Below are positions 12,691 through 25,674 of a stretch of 64,000 bases of DNA, one piece after another. Position numbers and translations under genes: made by a program. How positions within the stretch are numbered: the first letter of the stretch is position 1; every line of letters begins with the position of its first letter. The stretch comes from Tanytarsus gracilentus. Lineage: Eukaryota > Arthropoda > Insecta > Diptera > Chironomidae. Under the pieces are notes generated by a model. It did not search any database, was not told the origin of the DNA, and saw only the letters and a program-made list of their open reading frames with translations. The stretch is from contig JAXRKN010000041.1 in the NCBI GenBank assembly GCA_038502055.1, forward strand, positions 1,203,001-1,267,000, in the 5' to 3' direction.

Positions 12691-14163
12691 GACATTTCAA
12701 TGATAGATGCGAAATAGTTAAGCGTGAAACCTGAACGTGACGGACGGTAGAACTATTAACTTTAAAAAAAAATCTTTAAAAATCTTTCTACTATTCAACT
12801 AAGTAACAAAAATGCCCTGCCTGGGACATGCCCTAATGTTACAGTTAAAATTCGAAAATCCTGATACAAATAAAATTTAAATCTCGTCCCCAACGTATTT
12901 TCATTAGACAATTGTTTGGGTTTGTGCTTTTTCTTTCCATTATAATGCTGACATGTCATGATCATCATCAAGCATGTCAATTTGGTCAAGAAAGAAGATG
13001 CGATAAACGAGATATTTAGAGGTAAAAACTAACTTCCAAAGTGGTTGTTAAAAAATCTTGTCTATGAACTCGATAATTATCTCAAAGGTAAGCCAATAAA
13101 CTGTGTTTTATGGATTTCGATTTAAAAAAATCATTTCGCGTTGGCTGCGACCAGTAAGAAAATTTAAAAAATTGAGTTTACATCTTTTATTTTTTTTACA
13201 TTTTTGACTGGGTTGTAACGCATTAATAAAAGCTCTCCATTGTCGAGAAGAATTTCATCAGTCAATTAGATCTGTCTGGAGTTTTATTAATCACGCATAT
13301 AAATATCTGAATGACATGAATTTTCGAAATTTTACTCTCGGATTGAAGTATTGTGGTCATGTGGGAAAAAACTCAAGAGGATCATAAACTTTAATTTAAA
13401 ATTTTTTCCGCTTCTTTAAGAAAAAAAATCTCTCAACTTCGCGTAACAAATCTGAGTGAGTGCAATTTATATTTATTTCAGGCCAGACATGAGATTTCAT
13501 AAGATTTCATTTTTTACCATTAGCTTAGAAAATCAGCAATTTATTAAGCATTAAGTTTATTGCTGGAAGTTATAGACTTTGTGCCAGACTTATGGGTGTT
13601 CATGGTTTTTAATTTACTCTTTTTGCATCTACATGCAATATTAAAGTCATTTCTTGCAAATCAATTGCTTTAAAAATTATTTCTACAGTCAAAAGAGAAT
13701 TAAAACCGAAAAGGTGTGGAAATTTAATAAATTTATAATCTCTCTCTCGATGAATTAATTTTTTGCACACTTTAATAAATATCTGGGGTAATTTAAAAAT
13801 AAAATCTAAAAGCACCCCAAGGCGCACCTCGCCATTCATCTATATATTTTATATCTCATCAAATTCATCACGTTCTAATTTTCTAACCTTAAATTTTCAT
13901 CACTCTCAAATGGAGACCATTATTGACACGATCTTTCAATCAACATTTTAAAATAGCATCAATTGAAAGGTGTTAAATGTGACATTCAATAAAATAAACG
14001 TGACGGAATCGGAATTCCCTCTAGACTTTACACATCCAGTTATGTAAGAGGCCCCGAGATTGGTGCAATTCACCTACATTTTCCATCAGCCTGCGGTGAA
14101 CTTCATTTCCATAACTTAATTTACCATTCAAATTTACACGTTTTTCTCTCATCTCTTTCAAAT

Positions 14164-14186
14164 ACACACACACACACACACACACA
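14164..14186. repeat. (AC)n simple repeat
   Basis: A run of CA/AC dinucleotides in non-coding DNA. Confidence 0.95.
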
Positions 14187-17100
14187 TATCGAAAATCATC
14201 GCTCGAGTCGGAAAGCAAAGATTAAGAGCGCGCAACAGCGCGAAAAGCAAATCTTTAATGTTATTGTTGTGATCATTATTATTAGCGAATCTCAAGATTT
14301 TTTGCACGTTATTCAATTTCCAATTAGGTCGATAATTTTTTTGTCTGCTGCTGTTTTTGCTCTTTTATTCAATATTAAATTTCAGATTGATTATATTCAT
14401 GAGATGAGGCGTGAAAACATGCTTTTAGAGCCTTCTGATGCCGTTCAATGCAATGGTTATTAATTTATGTCATACAGAAGCCCGCAAAAGAAATAAATTC
14501 TTATGTGTCAGCAGTGTCACTTCCAATAAATTTTTGTCTCCATTTATGGAACCATGAAGCTCCTCATCAATTTCGCATCCCTAAAGGTGGTAATCTTAAA
14601 ATCAATTGCATAACATCGAGCGCAATAATGAACTCCAATAATAATAATCCATTGACCATGCACCGCAAAGTTTTCTTCTTTTGTCGTCTGAATGAATTCG
14701 AAATGTCTTCTTTGTTAACACAATGAAGAAATAATAAAAAAAATAAGTCACAAAAGGCGAATGATGAGGAATTATAGAAAAAAAACTTTTGTTTTTTATT
14801 TATTTCTCACTCGCTGCTGTTTCGAGTCTTCAAGGTTAAAATCACAGTTTTGTGAACTGCAATTGAACTTACTTGAAATACAGTGGCAGAATGGAGGAGA
14901 GAAAAAGTTGAAGTGAAGTGGGAAATTCCAAAAAGTGTTGCAAAAATATTTTAATGACATATTTAATTTTTCAAGGGATTTATTGATAACCGCATAAGGC
15001 AGTTACGGTGTTGAAAGCAGTGATGATGTACTTAATGACCGTAAATTGGATAAAGTAATAAAAACTTCAATTAAATAATTTTAAATAAGAAAATCCCTCA
15101 ATTTCTTGTCCATGCCAAAACTTTAACAGCTGTAGTTCAAGTGTCAGAAAAAAGAGCTAAAATAGAAAAAGAGCCAATGGGTTTATCAGACTAAGGTCGT
15201 GCTCTATTCATTAAGCGAAAACTTATACAAGATCTCTCATAAAGTAGCTACTGACTGCTCGTCATATCCACACAATTCGAGTATGAAAAAATGCTGCGCT
15301 CTTCATCATCGATGATACTCTAAAAGAACCTCTCTAGCAGCAACACAATTTATTATTAGCATTTTCAAGGCGTCTTCGATGCTCATTGAACTTTATTGCT
15401 ATTTTTTCGCGGCTCTCTCGACAGCATCGCGCACTCAATCGGTCGTGTACAAAAAAACTTTGAAAAAATTAAAATTTATTTGAACTTTAATTGTGCACGA
15501 TTGAAAAAATCTCAACTTTTGATTATTTTATATTAAGCAATTAACATCACGATGCTCATTCGTTGGCACATTCCGTTCATGGACATCATCGCGATATGTG
15601 ACGCGAAAATGTTCGCTGATTGCTTAATAATTTTTGTTTATTTTTTTTTGTTTGCACAAAAGGTTTTCAGTTAGTATCTTTTTGGCTTGCTCATGTCTTC
15701 TCAATTTGAATGGATTTATGTCATCTGGACAATGCTGATGTGTGTGGGTGATAATCGATAGTTTTGGGTTATGTTATGAAATTTTAATAAATTGCGAAAG
15801 AGAATTTGTCAAAACTTTTAACTGCAAGAGGTGGAAACTTTTAATTAATGGTTTTTTCACGAAATTTGGTGCTTTCGAAGAAGGTTCAAATTAAATTTTA
15901 ATGTTGTAACAAAATTGTCTTTTAAAAACCATTTTACATCACAATGCCCATTTTGGCAGTTAATTTTCTCAGCCAATTCCAAAGGGATTTTTTGTGAGCT
16001 AATGACACAACTGAATAATCAACTAAATTACTACAGTGACAATTTTTTAAAAAATTCTTTGTTGTTACAAAAAATAAAATTTTTAACATGATAATAAGAA
16101 AAAGCGAGAAAAAAGTTTCTCAACATTTTTTCAACGCGCCCGCGAACTAGAAATTTTTTTTATGATCCATGAGTTGGGTTGCGCATAGATTTTTGTTTGC
16201 GAGGCATGAAAAATTTCACGAGAAAGATTAAAAATTTTTTGATCCAAGTTCATTGTTCACACAAATTCATCTAACCAGTTGAGGCCATTACCTTTTGAGC
16301 ATTTCTTTGAAATCTTCTGTGACTATGGCGACACACTCTATGCATATTGAATAATATTACGCTCAAGAATGTTTAATTGGTTAATTGACCTCACCGAAAA
16401 AGAAAAGAAGAACGAAAATCGGGTTTTTATGCTTGGGAATTTGATCATTCTAATGGTCTCGTAATTTATCAACTATTAAGAGTGTTCTTGTCACTCAGGT
16501 TACACTCGCTTTCTTGCCAATCTTTTATTCATACAATTGATCAATAGACATTCCAAAAAAATCAATTCAAAGAATTAGTGTCGCTTTTATAATTGATTTG
16601 CTTAAATCGTGAGTTTCATCGATCGAAGAAATTCTTTCAGTTGGATTTTTATTAAAATTTGCCAACCTTGTACAGTATGGAAAGAAAAAATATTTTTCTG
16701 CCGCAATTTTCTGAAGCTTAAGAAATTATTTTGCGATGTTTATTTTTGAAATGCAGAATATTGGTAAAGGCAAAGGTTGTTGAAACTAGTAGCCAAGACC
16801 TATTTAATTAACTTTCGTTATCGTTTTCTGATCCAATTTTCTTCTTACTCTTCTCGACACTCAACGCGCCATGTAAATTTTTATCTCTCGTCGCTGAATG
16901 AAAGTGAAATTCAAGTTGAAAAATAAAAATCATTTTATTGAATGTAAATCTGAGACGTTAAAAACTCGTTTTCTGAATTCTGGAGCAATTTACTCAAAAA
17001 AATGGCTTTTAATATAAATAAAAATTCAGACATGTTTGAAGAGTGGATAAATGTCTGAGACGCAGTTGCAAAATATTGTTTTTTAAAAAAATACTTTAAT

Positions 17101-20100
17101 ATAATTTTCAACAATTCTTATCAGCTCTCAAAAATGGAAATATTTTTTAAAAAAATATTCACTCACCTCTTTTGCTCATTTTTTGTATAATGCTAAACGT
17201 TTCGTTGTGTGTAAATGTGTTTATTCGAATATATTGGCTTGGTAATTTTAATTTCTTATTATTTTTCGTATTTCTTAGTTATGCAATCACTTTTGCTCTC
17301 TTTCACACACACTCCAACTTCTTTTGCTCTTGTGCACTCAATAATTTTTTCTTGATCTTTATCGCCGCACTTTTTTTTATTGTTGAGATTTTTCTAGACG
17401 ATTTAATAAAAAATGTGTAAATTTGTGGCGATCGTTTATGATTTATTGTGTGGAGATTTTTACGGTCAATCTTAAGGTTAATTAGTGGAGAAATTAAAAC
17501 TTTTTCTTCGAGGACAAAATTTTATTTTTTTCTTTAAAAACTTTAAAAATTTATCGTTAAAAAAATGAAAAATATGACGTTTGTATATAATATTAATTTG
17601 TATTAAAACCACTTAGGTAAAAGTTTTACCGCAATATTTTGTATGACTTTAAAGTTGAAAAAACCAAAGACACCCTTTGTAAAAAAAATTATTCAACTTC
17701 TTCTTTTTTATAATTTCTCAAAGAAATCCAAACCATTTTATCTTTTATGGTCTCAAACTCCAACTATAATATAAATTAATAATAAATTAAAGTTATCATA
17801 ATGTAAATTTATTAAATTTAATTTACTACAATCAAATTTTTAAAAGTTCTTCTGTGATATTGCAATAAATTGAAATCAGGATTACACACCCGGATACTTG
17901 AATACAAATTTATTGCTACATTCTGGAGTATTTTTCTACCAAGAGAAGAGAACGTTGACATTTTTGGAGAAGGTTGATTAGATTGATATTTAAGAATCAC
18001 TCAAAATCCACGAAAAAGTATAAAAAAATCAGGTGGGATTTATTGCAATGACTAATCGAATTAATCGTCACGGATGTACTAAAGAACTTTTTCCAGCTTT
18101 AAAGTTATTTGAAAATTTGATGAAACATAAAAAAAATTAATCGGGTTTGAGATCGTAAATAACTTTAATGCTCGAGAAAATTAGCTAATTTTGGTTTGTG
18201 GTAATTTACGAGTCTTTTTTATAAAAGTGTTAAAATTTTAGACCCCCAATTATTTGTTTGAGAATCAGCGGAGAGCTAAAAATAATTTTTACAGGTTTTG
18301 AAATTTTTAATGAGGGTCGGTCGTTTGTATAAAAAGCCATGAGAGCTCTTCTAAAAGAGTTCAAAATTATTTCGAGAGAATTTTTTTAAATTCCCAATTT
18401 TTATTCACATAAATTTTAGTCTTTATAAAATATTTTAAACTCTCAGATTTCATTTTTTTTAATCAAAAGCTTCTTATGCAAATTTTCATCATATTAAATC
18501 TAAAAATTTTATCAGATTTGTTCAAGTCATATTTTAGAAATTTATTCAAAAAACCTTAATTCGATTTTATTAATATCAATAGATGAAAATGGATATCCAT
18601 TAAGCAGATTATCCAAAAACGTAAAGAAGAATTTTTTCCATCGACTTATCAATAAAACTTTTATGTTATCTTCCACTTCTTCATCACCAACGAGAGATAT
18701 CTGATCTCAATATAAAAGACGATCGTCATAAATCTTCACACAAAGAGAAAAATATTCAACAAAAATTAGCTTACAGCAGAAACTTTTTCACACACAAAAA
18801 AAAGCACTCTCGACTTCTTTAAACACACTCCTTAACATCAGGCTGTGTTAAACAACACTGAATTGTCTGCAAAAAAATGCCGGGTGGATTATTGCTCCGC
18901 AGCTTTCCAGTCGTGAGAAATCTCCTTCCACTTCCATCGAAAATATAAAAATACTCGCGCGTATAAAACTCACGAAAAATCCAAAAAATAAAGTAACTCA
19001 CAGACAAAAATGTAAACAGAGAAAGAGAGAGACAACAAAGCTTTGGCTTAAGCTACGTGCTAATTGGCATTGCAAGCTCTCTCAGGCATTAAATCATTTA
19101 TTTTTAATTGATTATTCAGAATCTTGGCCCACTAGCAATTATATTGAGAATTTTTTAAAAATTCCTGGAATATTTTTTAAATAGTTTTATTCACACTTTT
19201 TTGAATTATGGTATTTGTTTATTTTTAATCTTACGATGTGATAATTTGCCAAATAATTGTTTGTTGTTAGCATTATATTCGAGATGTTTCTTGGAAAACA
19301 GACACAAGAGGTTTTTTTCGATTTGACAACCAGCTAAAGTTGCATTGATCTTGAATATTGGTCATCGCGTGTTATCTTTGTGTAGACATCGCCAAACGAG
19401 GCTGTTATGTGTTATTATGACTTTGACATAACAATAAGTGATGCTTGAAAATATATCGACATTATGTTGACTTAAAGTTAATATATTGGCATTTAATTCA
19501 AACTTTTTAAAATAAATATTTTTAAAAAAAATTCAAAATCATCCCAATTTTTTGTCCATCCTTAACGTCATCATCATCATATGCATCAACATGATTGCAG
19601 TCATCTCTCACATATAATTGCACCTCATAAGTTGAAAATTATGGAAATTATCTGGATGAGAGTGAAATGTAGGTGAAAACTTGCATAATTTTTCTTCCAA
19701 CAGTTTACTTTTCTTTTGTTAAATCGAACTGAAAAAAAAGTTCCCTTTCGGATGCAACACACATAAAGCATGTTCAAGTTGAATAATATTACAAATTGAA
19801 ATTCGAGAGCGAGAGTGGAAAAGCATATACAAGAAGATAAAAAGTAGGTAAAATTCCCTGAGAGAGTGACTCGCATTTATAGCCCCGGCGAATTGTGTAA
19901 TACTTTCTCGAGTCGCGTCGATATCTTCCGATTGTTTTGTGCTTTTTTGACATACATCGAGCTTGAGTGATCACTGCGTTGTGTTGCCCTGCGAACAATC
20001 TTTGAAATTTAAAAATTAAAATCTAAAAAAATTTAAAACTTCACAAATTTAAATTTTTTGATGACTTTTTTGGAGTTCAGGGTTTTTGCATAAACTATCC

Positions 20101-20288
20101 AAAAGCAGCAGCAATGATCACTTCCACTTGCATAATTATGAGATAACATTCATTCACTACTGCACTCGACGACTGCAGCCAACGGCAGCCGTGAGAGATT
20201 GCATCATTGCATTTGATGATTTATTGCATTCTTGCTCGAGGTCTTTTACTTGTTGCCTTTTTCACGTCGCATTTTTAAATTTTTAAGT

Positions 20289-21797
20289 GTAACCTACACA
20301 AGCTGTGGTAACGCTTATATGCTCGTAATTCCGTCTGTCTGTCCGTCTGTTTCATCGGGATCTCGGCCCCTGGACCAGCTAGAGACTTCTGATTTTCGCC
20401 AGATGGCAGCTCTGAGGCTCTAGATTAGCCCATTTTAAGATTTTTTGGCTCATGACCATAGGTCGTGCAGCCATAATGTCCATTTTATCAGTTGATTATT
20501 CTAATTATTCCTAATTATCTAATTATCCTAATTATTCTAATTATTCCTAATTATTCTAATTATTCCTAATTATCTTTTTTTTTTGATAATTAGATAATTA
20601 GATAATTAGATAATTAGGATAATTAGAATAATTAGTTGAAGTTGTCGCGCAGCGACAACCCTTTTCCTAATTATCCTAATTATGCTAATTATTCTAATTA
20701 TTCTAATTATCACTTTTTTTTACCGCTCGAATGAAATTGTTGCGGTTAACGTAACCGCCATTGAAATTTTGAAAGGGAGGGGGTTTAACTTTTCGATTCT
20801 CTCTCACTCTCACTCTATATTTTGTTAATGTGTGTTAGTGTGTGTTGAAGCGAAAAGTGTCAATAGTAAACAAAAGTGAAAATTGCAAATGGAAAAAATT
20901 TAATATTTTCATCAAAGTCGCCTTAGTTTTTTCATCTCATCGGATCTTTGGTGGTTGTGATATCAGCGATTGACAGCTGTAAATGAATGAACTCGAATTA
21001 AATTCAATTTATGCAACTCTTATCGACATTTTAGAGTAAAAATATTTATTTAAAATTGCGAATTTCAAGTGATTTTATTAAATGAAATTTTCACACACAT
21101 CTCACTTATTCGACAGCGTATACCCACCCACCCATCCCAAATGGCTATTTTTATCAGGTGCAGCGGTAAAAAAAAGTGATAATTAGAATAATTAGAATAA
21201 TTAGCATAATTAGGATAATTAGGATAATTAGGAAAAGGGTTGTCGCTGCGCGACAACTTCAACTAATTATTCTAATTATCCTAATTATCTAATTATCTAA
21301 TTATCAAAAAAAATTTAAAAATTAAAAAAAAAATTAAGAAAATTAAGAAAATAATTAGAAATAATTAGGATAATTAGAATAATTAGGAATAATTAGGATA
21401 ATTAGGAATAAATAGGAATAAATGTCCATTTTTCAAACAATTTTCTCTTATATGGCTTCTGGGTATCGTTGAACTCGTAATTGGATCAGGAATCGATTGA
21501 CAAAACAGAACACAGTAGAAAATGAAACGTGATCAAAAATGGAACACAGTGACAAATGGAACATAGTGGCAAATGGCTTCTCCAATTCTTCCTATGTAAG
21601 GCAAATATTTGAAAATGACTTCTTCAAAAAAATATTTCACCTTATGCTTCCCTTTCAGCTTCCCGAAAAATACTTTCCAAAAGGCTTCCTTTTTGGCTTC
21701 TCCAAGGCTTCTTCATAATTACATTTCCAATACTGATCTGTTACAAGTGAGTTACGCGGCAACACCCACGAGTGGGTTTTGAAACATTTTTTTTGTT
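20289..21797 (+). repeat. Dispersed hairpin-ended repeat, copy 1 (interrupted)
   Basis: Left end: GTAACC, a short palindromic core and TGTGGTAACGCTTATATGC, followed by CCGTCTGTCTGTCCGTC. Right end: GTTACGCGGCAAC followed by the palindrome ACCCACGAGTGGGT and TTTTGAAACATTTTTTTTG. Other copies are at 24400, 25482 (reverse) and 30305 (reverse). This copy is split by a foldback element at 20487-21420. No coding capacity and no long terminal inverted repeats of its own; non-autonomous and unclassified. Confidence 0.8.
20487..21420. mobile_element. Foldback (long inverted-repeat) element with 12-bp target duplication
   Basis: Two nearly identical inverted arms (about 20577-20726 and 21163-21312) are built from iterated TAATTATCC/TAATTATTC units. 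Each arm carries the hairpin GTTGTCGCGCAGCGACAAC or its complement. They enclose a unique core of about 436 bp (20727-21162) without a credible reading frame. Outer parts of both arms continue the same short iterations. The insert is flanked by AATGTCCATTTT at 20475-20486 and 21421-21432; the related repeat copy near 30.8 kb has this site once and uninterrupted, so it acts as an empty site. Confidence 0.82.
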
Positions 21798-24399
21798 AAG
21801 TGAATTGTTTACTGATGATGTTAATTTATCAACACTTGCTAGACGTTGGCTAAAATTAGCATGAGCACTAATTTGAGTTGGAACTGACTTTCCTTTAAAA
21901 TATTTAAAAAACAATTAGACTTTTATTTATTAAAATCACTTAGTTGTGATTGAAAAAAAGACCATTATTTAGCCAATAACTTTAAAATGCCATCTCCATT
22001 GTTTTTAGCTCTACAAATGACTTCCCTTATACTCACTAAAAATCGATAAATCTAAAACACATACCTTTGAAACCCAGAAGTGTATAAAAGAATTATTCTT
22101 ATGATCATCTCCTAATGGATGGTAGATTATTACTCACTTTGGCTTAAGGAAATGAGTTTTGGTACATTCTCAATTTGTGTGGACATAAACAAGTGTTCAG
22201 TCTTAACAGACTCAACTGTTTTGTTTCTTCGTGAATCTATAATTTTTTTCATTCGTTGATGTCCTCCAGCTAAGATGAGTTTTTTATGAGATTAAAAAGT
22301 TGACGATGCGAGTTTAAAAAATCAATTTGTGGTTATTTTTGATTTTTTAACTCTACAAAAATTGTTTTGAGCGTTTTATTTTTAGAGTTTTCATTGAATA
22401 TTTGAATAATTAAAATTTAAAAAGTGTCCATACCTTGGTTAAAAAAAACAATTTCTTTTCGAACTATGCAAAAACTTCAGTTTGTAATTTTGAAAGCTAA
22501 ATTAGAAAATTGTAGAAGATTAACTTTGATTTAATGCAATTTTCCTACAGACTTGCATACTGATTTGTTGATTTTCGTATTAAAATTTAAAATTCAATAT
22601 CTCGAGTTGACATTGAAGAAATATTTTAGGCTAGGCTTAAAATTGTTTTAAGGAAAGTCCTTTTTATGACGAAAATTCTTGAAGAATAACCTTTTGACCA
22701 AAATCAGAAGAATTTGGCAGAGTAAAAAAGGTAATTCGTGGCCGAGTTCAATGAAGATTAATTGACTTTGTAATTTTTCAATGGTTTAATTTTTTTTAAT
22801 AAAATTTTCATATGGCTCCAAAAATTCAAAGTTTTATCCATAAAATTTAAAAAAAGAATTTAAAATTTGTTGATTGTTACTTACCTAAATAAATATTTTT
22901 TCCAACTACAATAAATCACTTCATAATTCACGGTAATTCAGTTATCTAAATTCACTTCTAAAACAGCTCAAGAGCATCTTGATGATATCATTAGCAAATC
23001 TAGAAAAAAAATCCCAACTTCCTCTGAAAACACAAAAAAAATTCACGAGCTTTTGTTGTCGATGAGTAAAAAAGCGATGAATCGAAGGAAGCAAGCATGA
23101 CTTAGTGCAGTTTTTAGATTTCAATTGAAATCATAAATCGGCGCACATTCTTCACTATTTAGTCATAAGTTTTCTTTATTCTCTCGTTCGCTGTGGACTT
23201 AAGATATATAAATGTTATGCAGAAAGAGAATTGAATGAGTTGATCTAGAAGCTGAGAAGTTTCTTCTGCAAATATTAAGCACATCAAGCTGCGCAGTGCA
23301 TAAAGCCTTGAATTTATGGCCAATCTGTTGTGGAATCACTTTATTTTTTTTGCAGTGAGAAAACTACGCAAGTTTTTCTTTGTTATTATGCTAAGTGCAA
23401 GGATATAATAAAAAATATCTAACTATAAAAAAAGTATTAAAGTTTTTTTTTTCTAAAAAAATAATTTTTTAATTTTTAAAAACAATTAAATCACTTCTTG
23501 AGAAATGCCGCTTACTTTTATAAATGATGATGACTTTCACACATTAGACGTCACGACAACTCGAGATTTCATGATGTGTGTAATTTCATCTTTACAGTTT
23601 TTTTTAAAATTTTTTTGGGGGTTTTTGGGGGGGGGGGGGGGGGGAAAAAAAAAGAAAAAAATTTTTAAAATTTTAAATTAATTATTTTAAAAAAAAAAAA
23701 AATATTGACAAAATAAAAATTTTTTTTTTTAAATTTTTTTTTTTTTTTTTTTCTTGTCTTTGTTAATCGCCCACATATTGCATCACATTTGACACGTAGC
23801 TCGCTCCTCTATGACACAGAGTTCGACGGCATCGAAAGTTGTGCATGATAAAAGTTTGATGGACGATCTTCAGAGACTTGTGAGTTGTGAAATTAGCGCG
23901 ACATTGTAATGAGCAGCGGGATGCTAATTCTTGACAAACAAGGTAAAAGACCTTCAAAATATGAACGCCTAAAAGTCGTTAAAAACTAGATCATCAAGAA
24001 CTTGTTCTGAAATTCTTGTTTTTGATGATGATTTTCTTCTAGATTTATTTGGAAGATTTTTTCCATTTAAATACGTTAAGCGGTCGCAAAATATAAAATA
24101 AATTTTTGAAAATTTCTTTTAAAAATAAAAGAAAATGAATTACAGAAAACGTTTAAATAACTCTCGATGCAACGCATGGAAGTCAAATAGCATAAATAAA
24201 TTTAATAAATGATGAAATCATCAATTAAAAATTAATATGTTTACATGATTCTCACTCAAGCAAAAGATGAGAGACATAATGAAAAATTATTTAATAATTT
24301 TTTTCTGGAATTCCTCGACTGTAATCGAAGACTCTCAGATATATTTTGTTTTTTACCCCGAAATTTTTAATTTTTAATGCATGAACGAGATTTTTTATT
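21798..24399. other. Gene-free AT-rich stretch
   Basis: No coding exon seen. It contains an aberrant low-complexity block at 23590-23755. The rest is AT-rich non-coding DNA. Confidence 0.55.
23590..23755. repeat. Homopolymer block (long G run, A and T runs)
   Basis: A run of about 18 G follows short G and T runs, then long A-rich and T-rich runs. This composition is unlike everything around it and is suspect as an assembly or consensus error. Confidence 0.8.
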
Positions 24400-24782
24400 G
24401 TAACCCATACAAGGTGTGGTAACGCTTATATGCTCGTAATTCCGTCTGTCTGTCCGTTCCATCGAGATCTTGGCTCCTGAGCCAGCTAGAGATTTCGGGT
24501 TTTCATGAACATAGTGGAAAATTAAACACTATAAGAAATGGAACATAATTAAACCAAATAGAAATATTGAAATACAATGGAAAATAAAACATAGTGGAAA
24601 ACAGTGGAAAATGGAAAATAGTGGCAAATGACTTCCACAAAAAAATTATTTCCCTTATGTTTCCCTTTCAGCTTCTCAAAGAATATTTTTCATACGGCTT
24701 CCCTTTTGGCTTCTCTAATGTTACATTTCCAATACTTATCTGTTACAAGTGAGTTACGCGGCAACACCCACGAGTGGGTTTT
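24400..24782 (+). repeat. Dispersed hairpin-ended repeat, copy 2
   Basis: Same left end (GTAACCCA, short core, TGTGGTAACGCTTATATGC, CCGTCTGTCTGTCCG) and same right end (GTTACGCGGCAACACCCACG) as copy 1. Its interior repeats GGAAAA-type units and the CTTCCCTTTTGGCTTCTC segment also found in copy 1. Confidence 0.85.
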
Positions 24783-24844
24783 GGAAAAAAATTTTTTATA
24801 TATTAAGTGGAGTTTTCCCAAGGTCGATAACTAGTTATTTTTTC

Positions 24845-24885
<41 letters not shown>

Positions 24886-25481
24886 GTGCCTCAAAGTGAT
24901 CGTACTCGCATGAATTCCAATATGTGTGTATGCTGCATTTAAAGTGCAGAACTTGATTTTTAATTTTCAGTTCACGAACCTTTGCGGACGTCGAGAATAT
25001 ACACGAATATGTGAATGATAAATTCCAATGTGTGCTGTATGATCTTTTGATCGTTAAACAATTTAGATCCTGGATAATTAAAATCTTATCCAATTTTACG
25101 GTTGAACTGACTTCATTATATTTAATACCATATAAAATTCACAATAAACCCCCAGTTGTGATCTCCTCTTGCGTTCAAGTCAACTCTCATTTGTCCATAC
25201 AACAATGTATAAGAGAAGTGTTATGAATACGTTCAGTGATTATTTGCCAAAAAAAAAATAAAAATAAGTTGTGTTGATTAATGATGATGGACACGTGCCA
25301 TAATGAACTGTTAATACAAACATGAAAAAGCTCTTGTTACCTGCTGTCTAAATTCAAAGCGACTCATGAAGCTTCAAAAATTAATTTTCCACGATAATTT
25401 TTTTCGATTCAGCTTCGTATTTTAGTTTTGTAGCTCCGCTATGTCTTGAAAAAATTTAGATTTACATAATTTATCTTTTAC
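24783..25481. other. Non-coding DNA with (TC)n tract
   Basis: Lies between two oppositely oriented repeat copies and includes a long TC tract at 24848-24882. No supported gene. Confidence 0.5.
24848..24882. repeat. (TC)n simple repeat
   Basis: About 17 TC units. Confidence 0.95.
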
Positions 25482-25674
25482 AACAAAAAAAATGTTTCAA
25501 AACCCACTCGTGGGTGCACATAAAGACCCTAAGAGCTACCATCTGGCGAAAACTGGAAGCTCTAGGTAGCTCAGGGCTGAGATCTCGATGGACCAGATTG
25601 ACAGACGGATAGACGGACAGACAGATGGACGGAAAGATGAATATATAAGCGTTACCACAACGTTGTTGGGTTAC
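25482..25674 (-). repeat. Dispersed hairpin-ended repeat, copy 3 (internally deleted)
   Basis: Reverse orientation. It keeps both ends: AAAACCCACTCGTGGGTG on the left, and the GCGTTACCACAACGTTGTTG segment next to GGGTTACGCTAAAA on the right. The GACAGACGGATAGACGGACA tract and the GAGATCTCGATGGACCAG segment are also present. It lacks the middle of copies 1 and 2. The match to copy 1 extends past the hairpin into the TGTTTCAAAACCC flank, so the true element end lies outside the hairpin. Confidence 0.8.

Larger units (their letters stand above)
12507..20288. other. Gene-free AT-rich stretch
   Basis: Upstream flank of paralogue 1 with scattered simple repeats, including an AC tract near 14.17 kb. 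Short open frames occur, but none has protein-like composition, splice context or a recognisable domain. It may hold 5' UTR exons and enhancers of paralogue 1; I cannot resolve them. Confidence 0.55.

Noticed and set aside
14269..14726. Two adjacent plus-strand frames of 64 and 92 aa
   Set aside because: Low-complexity, no domain, no splice context, not shared with any neighbour; likely chance in AT-rich DNA.
20490..20720. Regularly spaced short repeats that could look like a CRISPR array
   Set aside because: They are iterated TAATTAT units in the arm of a foldback element in a eukaryotic genome; no spacers.
21065..21262. Open frame rich in Asn-Tyr repeats on the minus strand
   Set aside because: It translates the iterated TAATTAT arm of the foldback element; not a gene.
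25482..25674. Helitron assignment for the dispersed repeat, because an end hairpin is followed by CTAA in two copies
   Set aside because: The CTAA is not kept in copies 1 and 2, and homology extends past the other hairpin; class left open.
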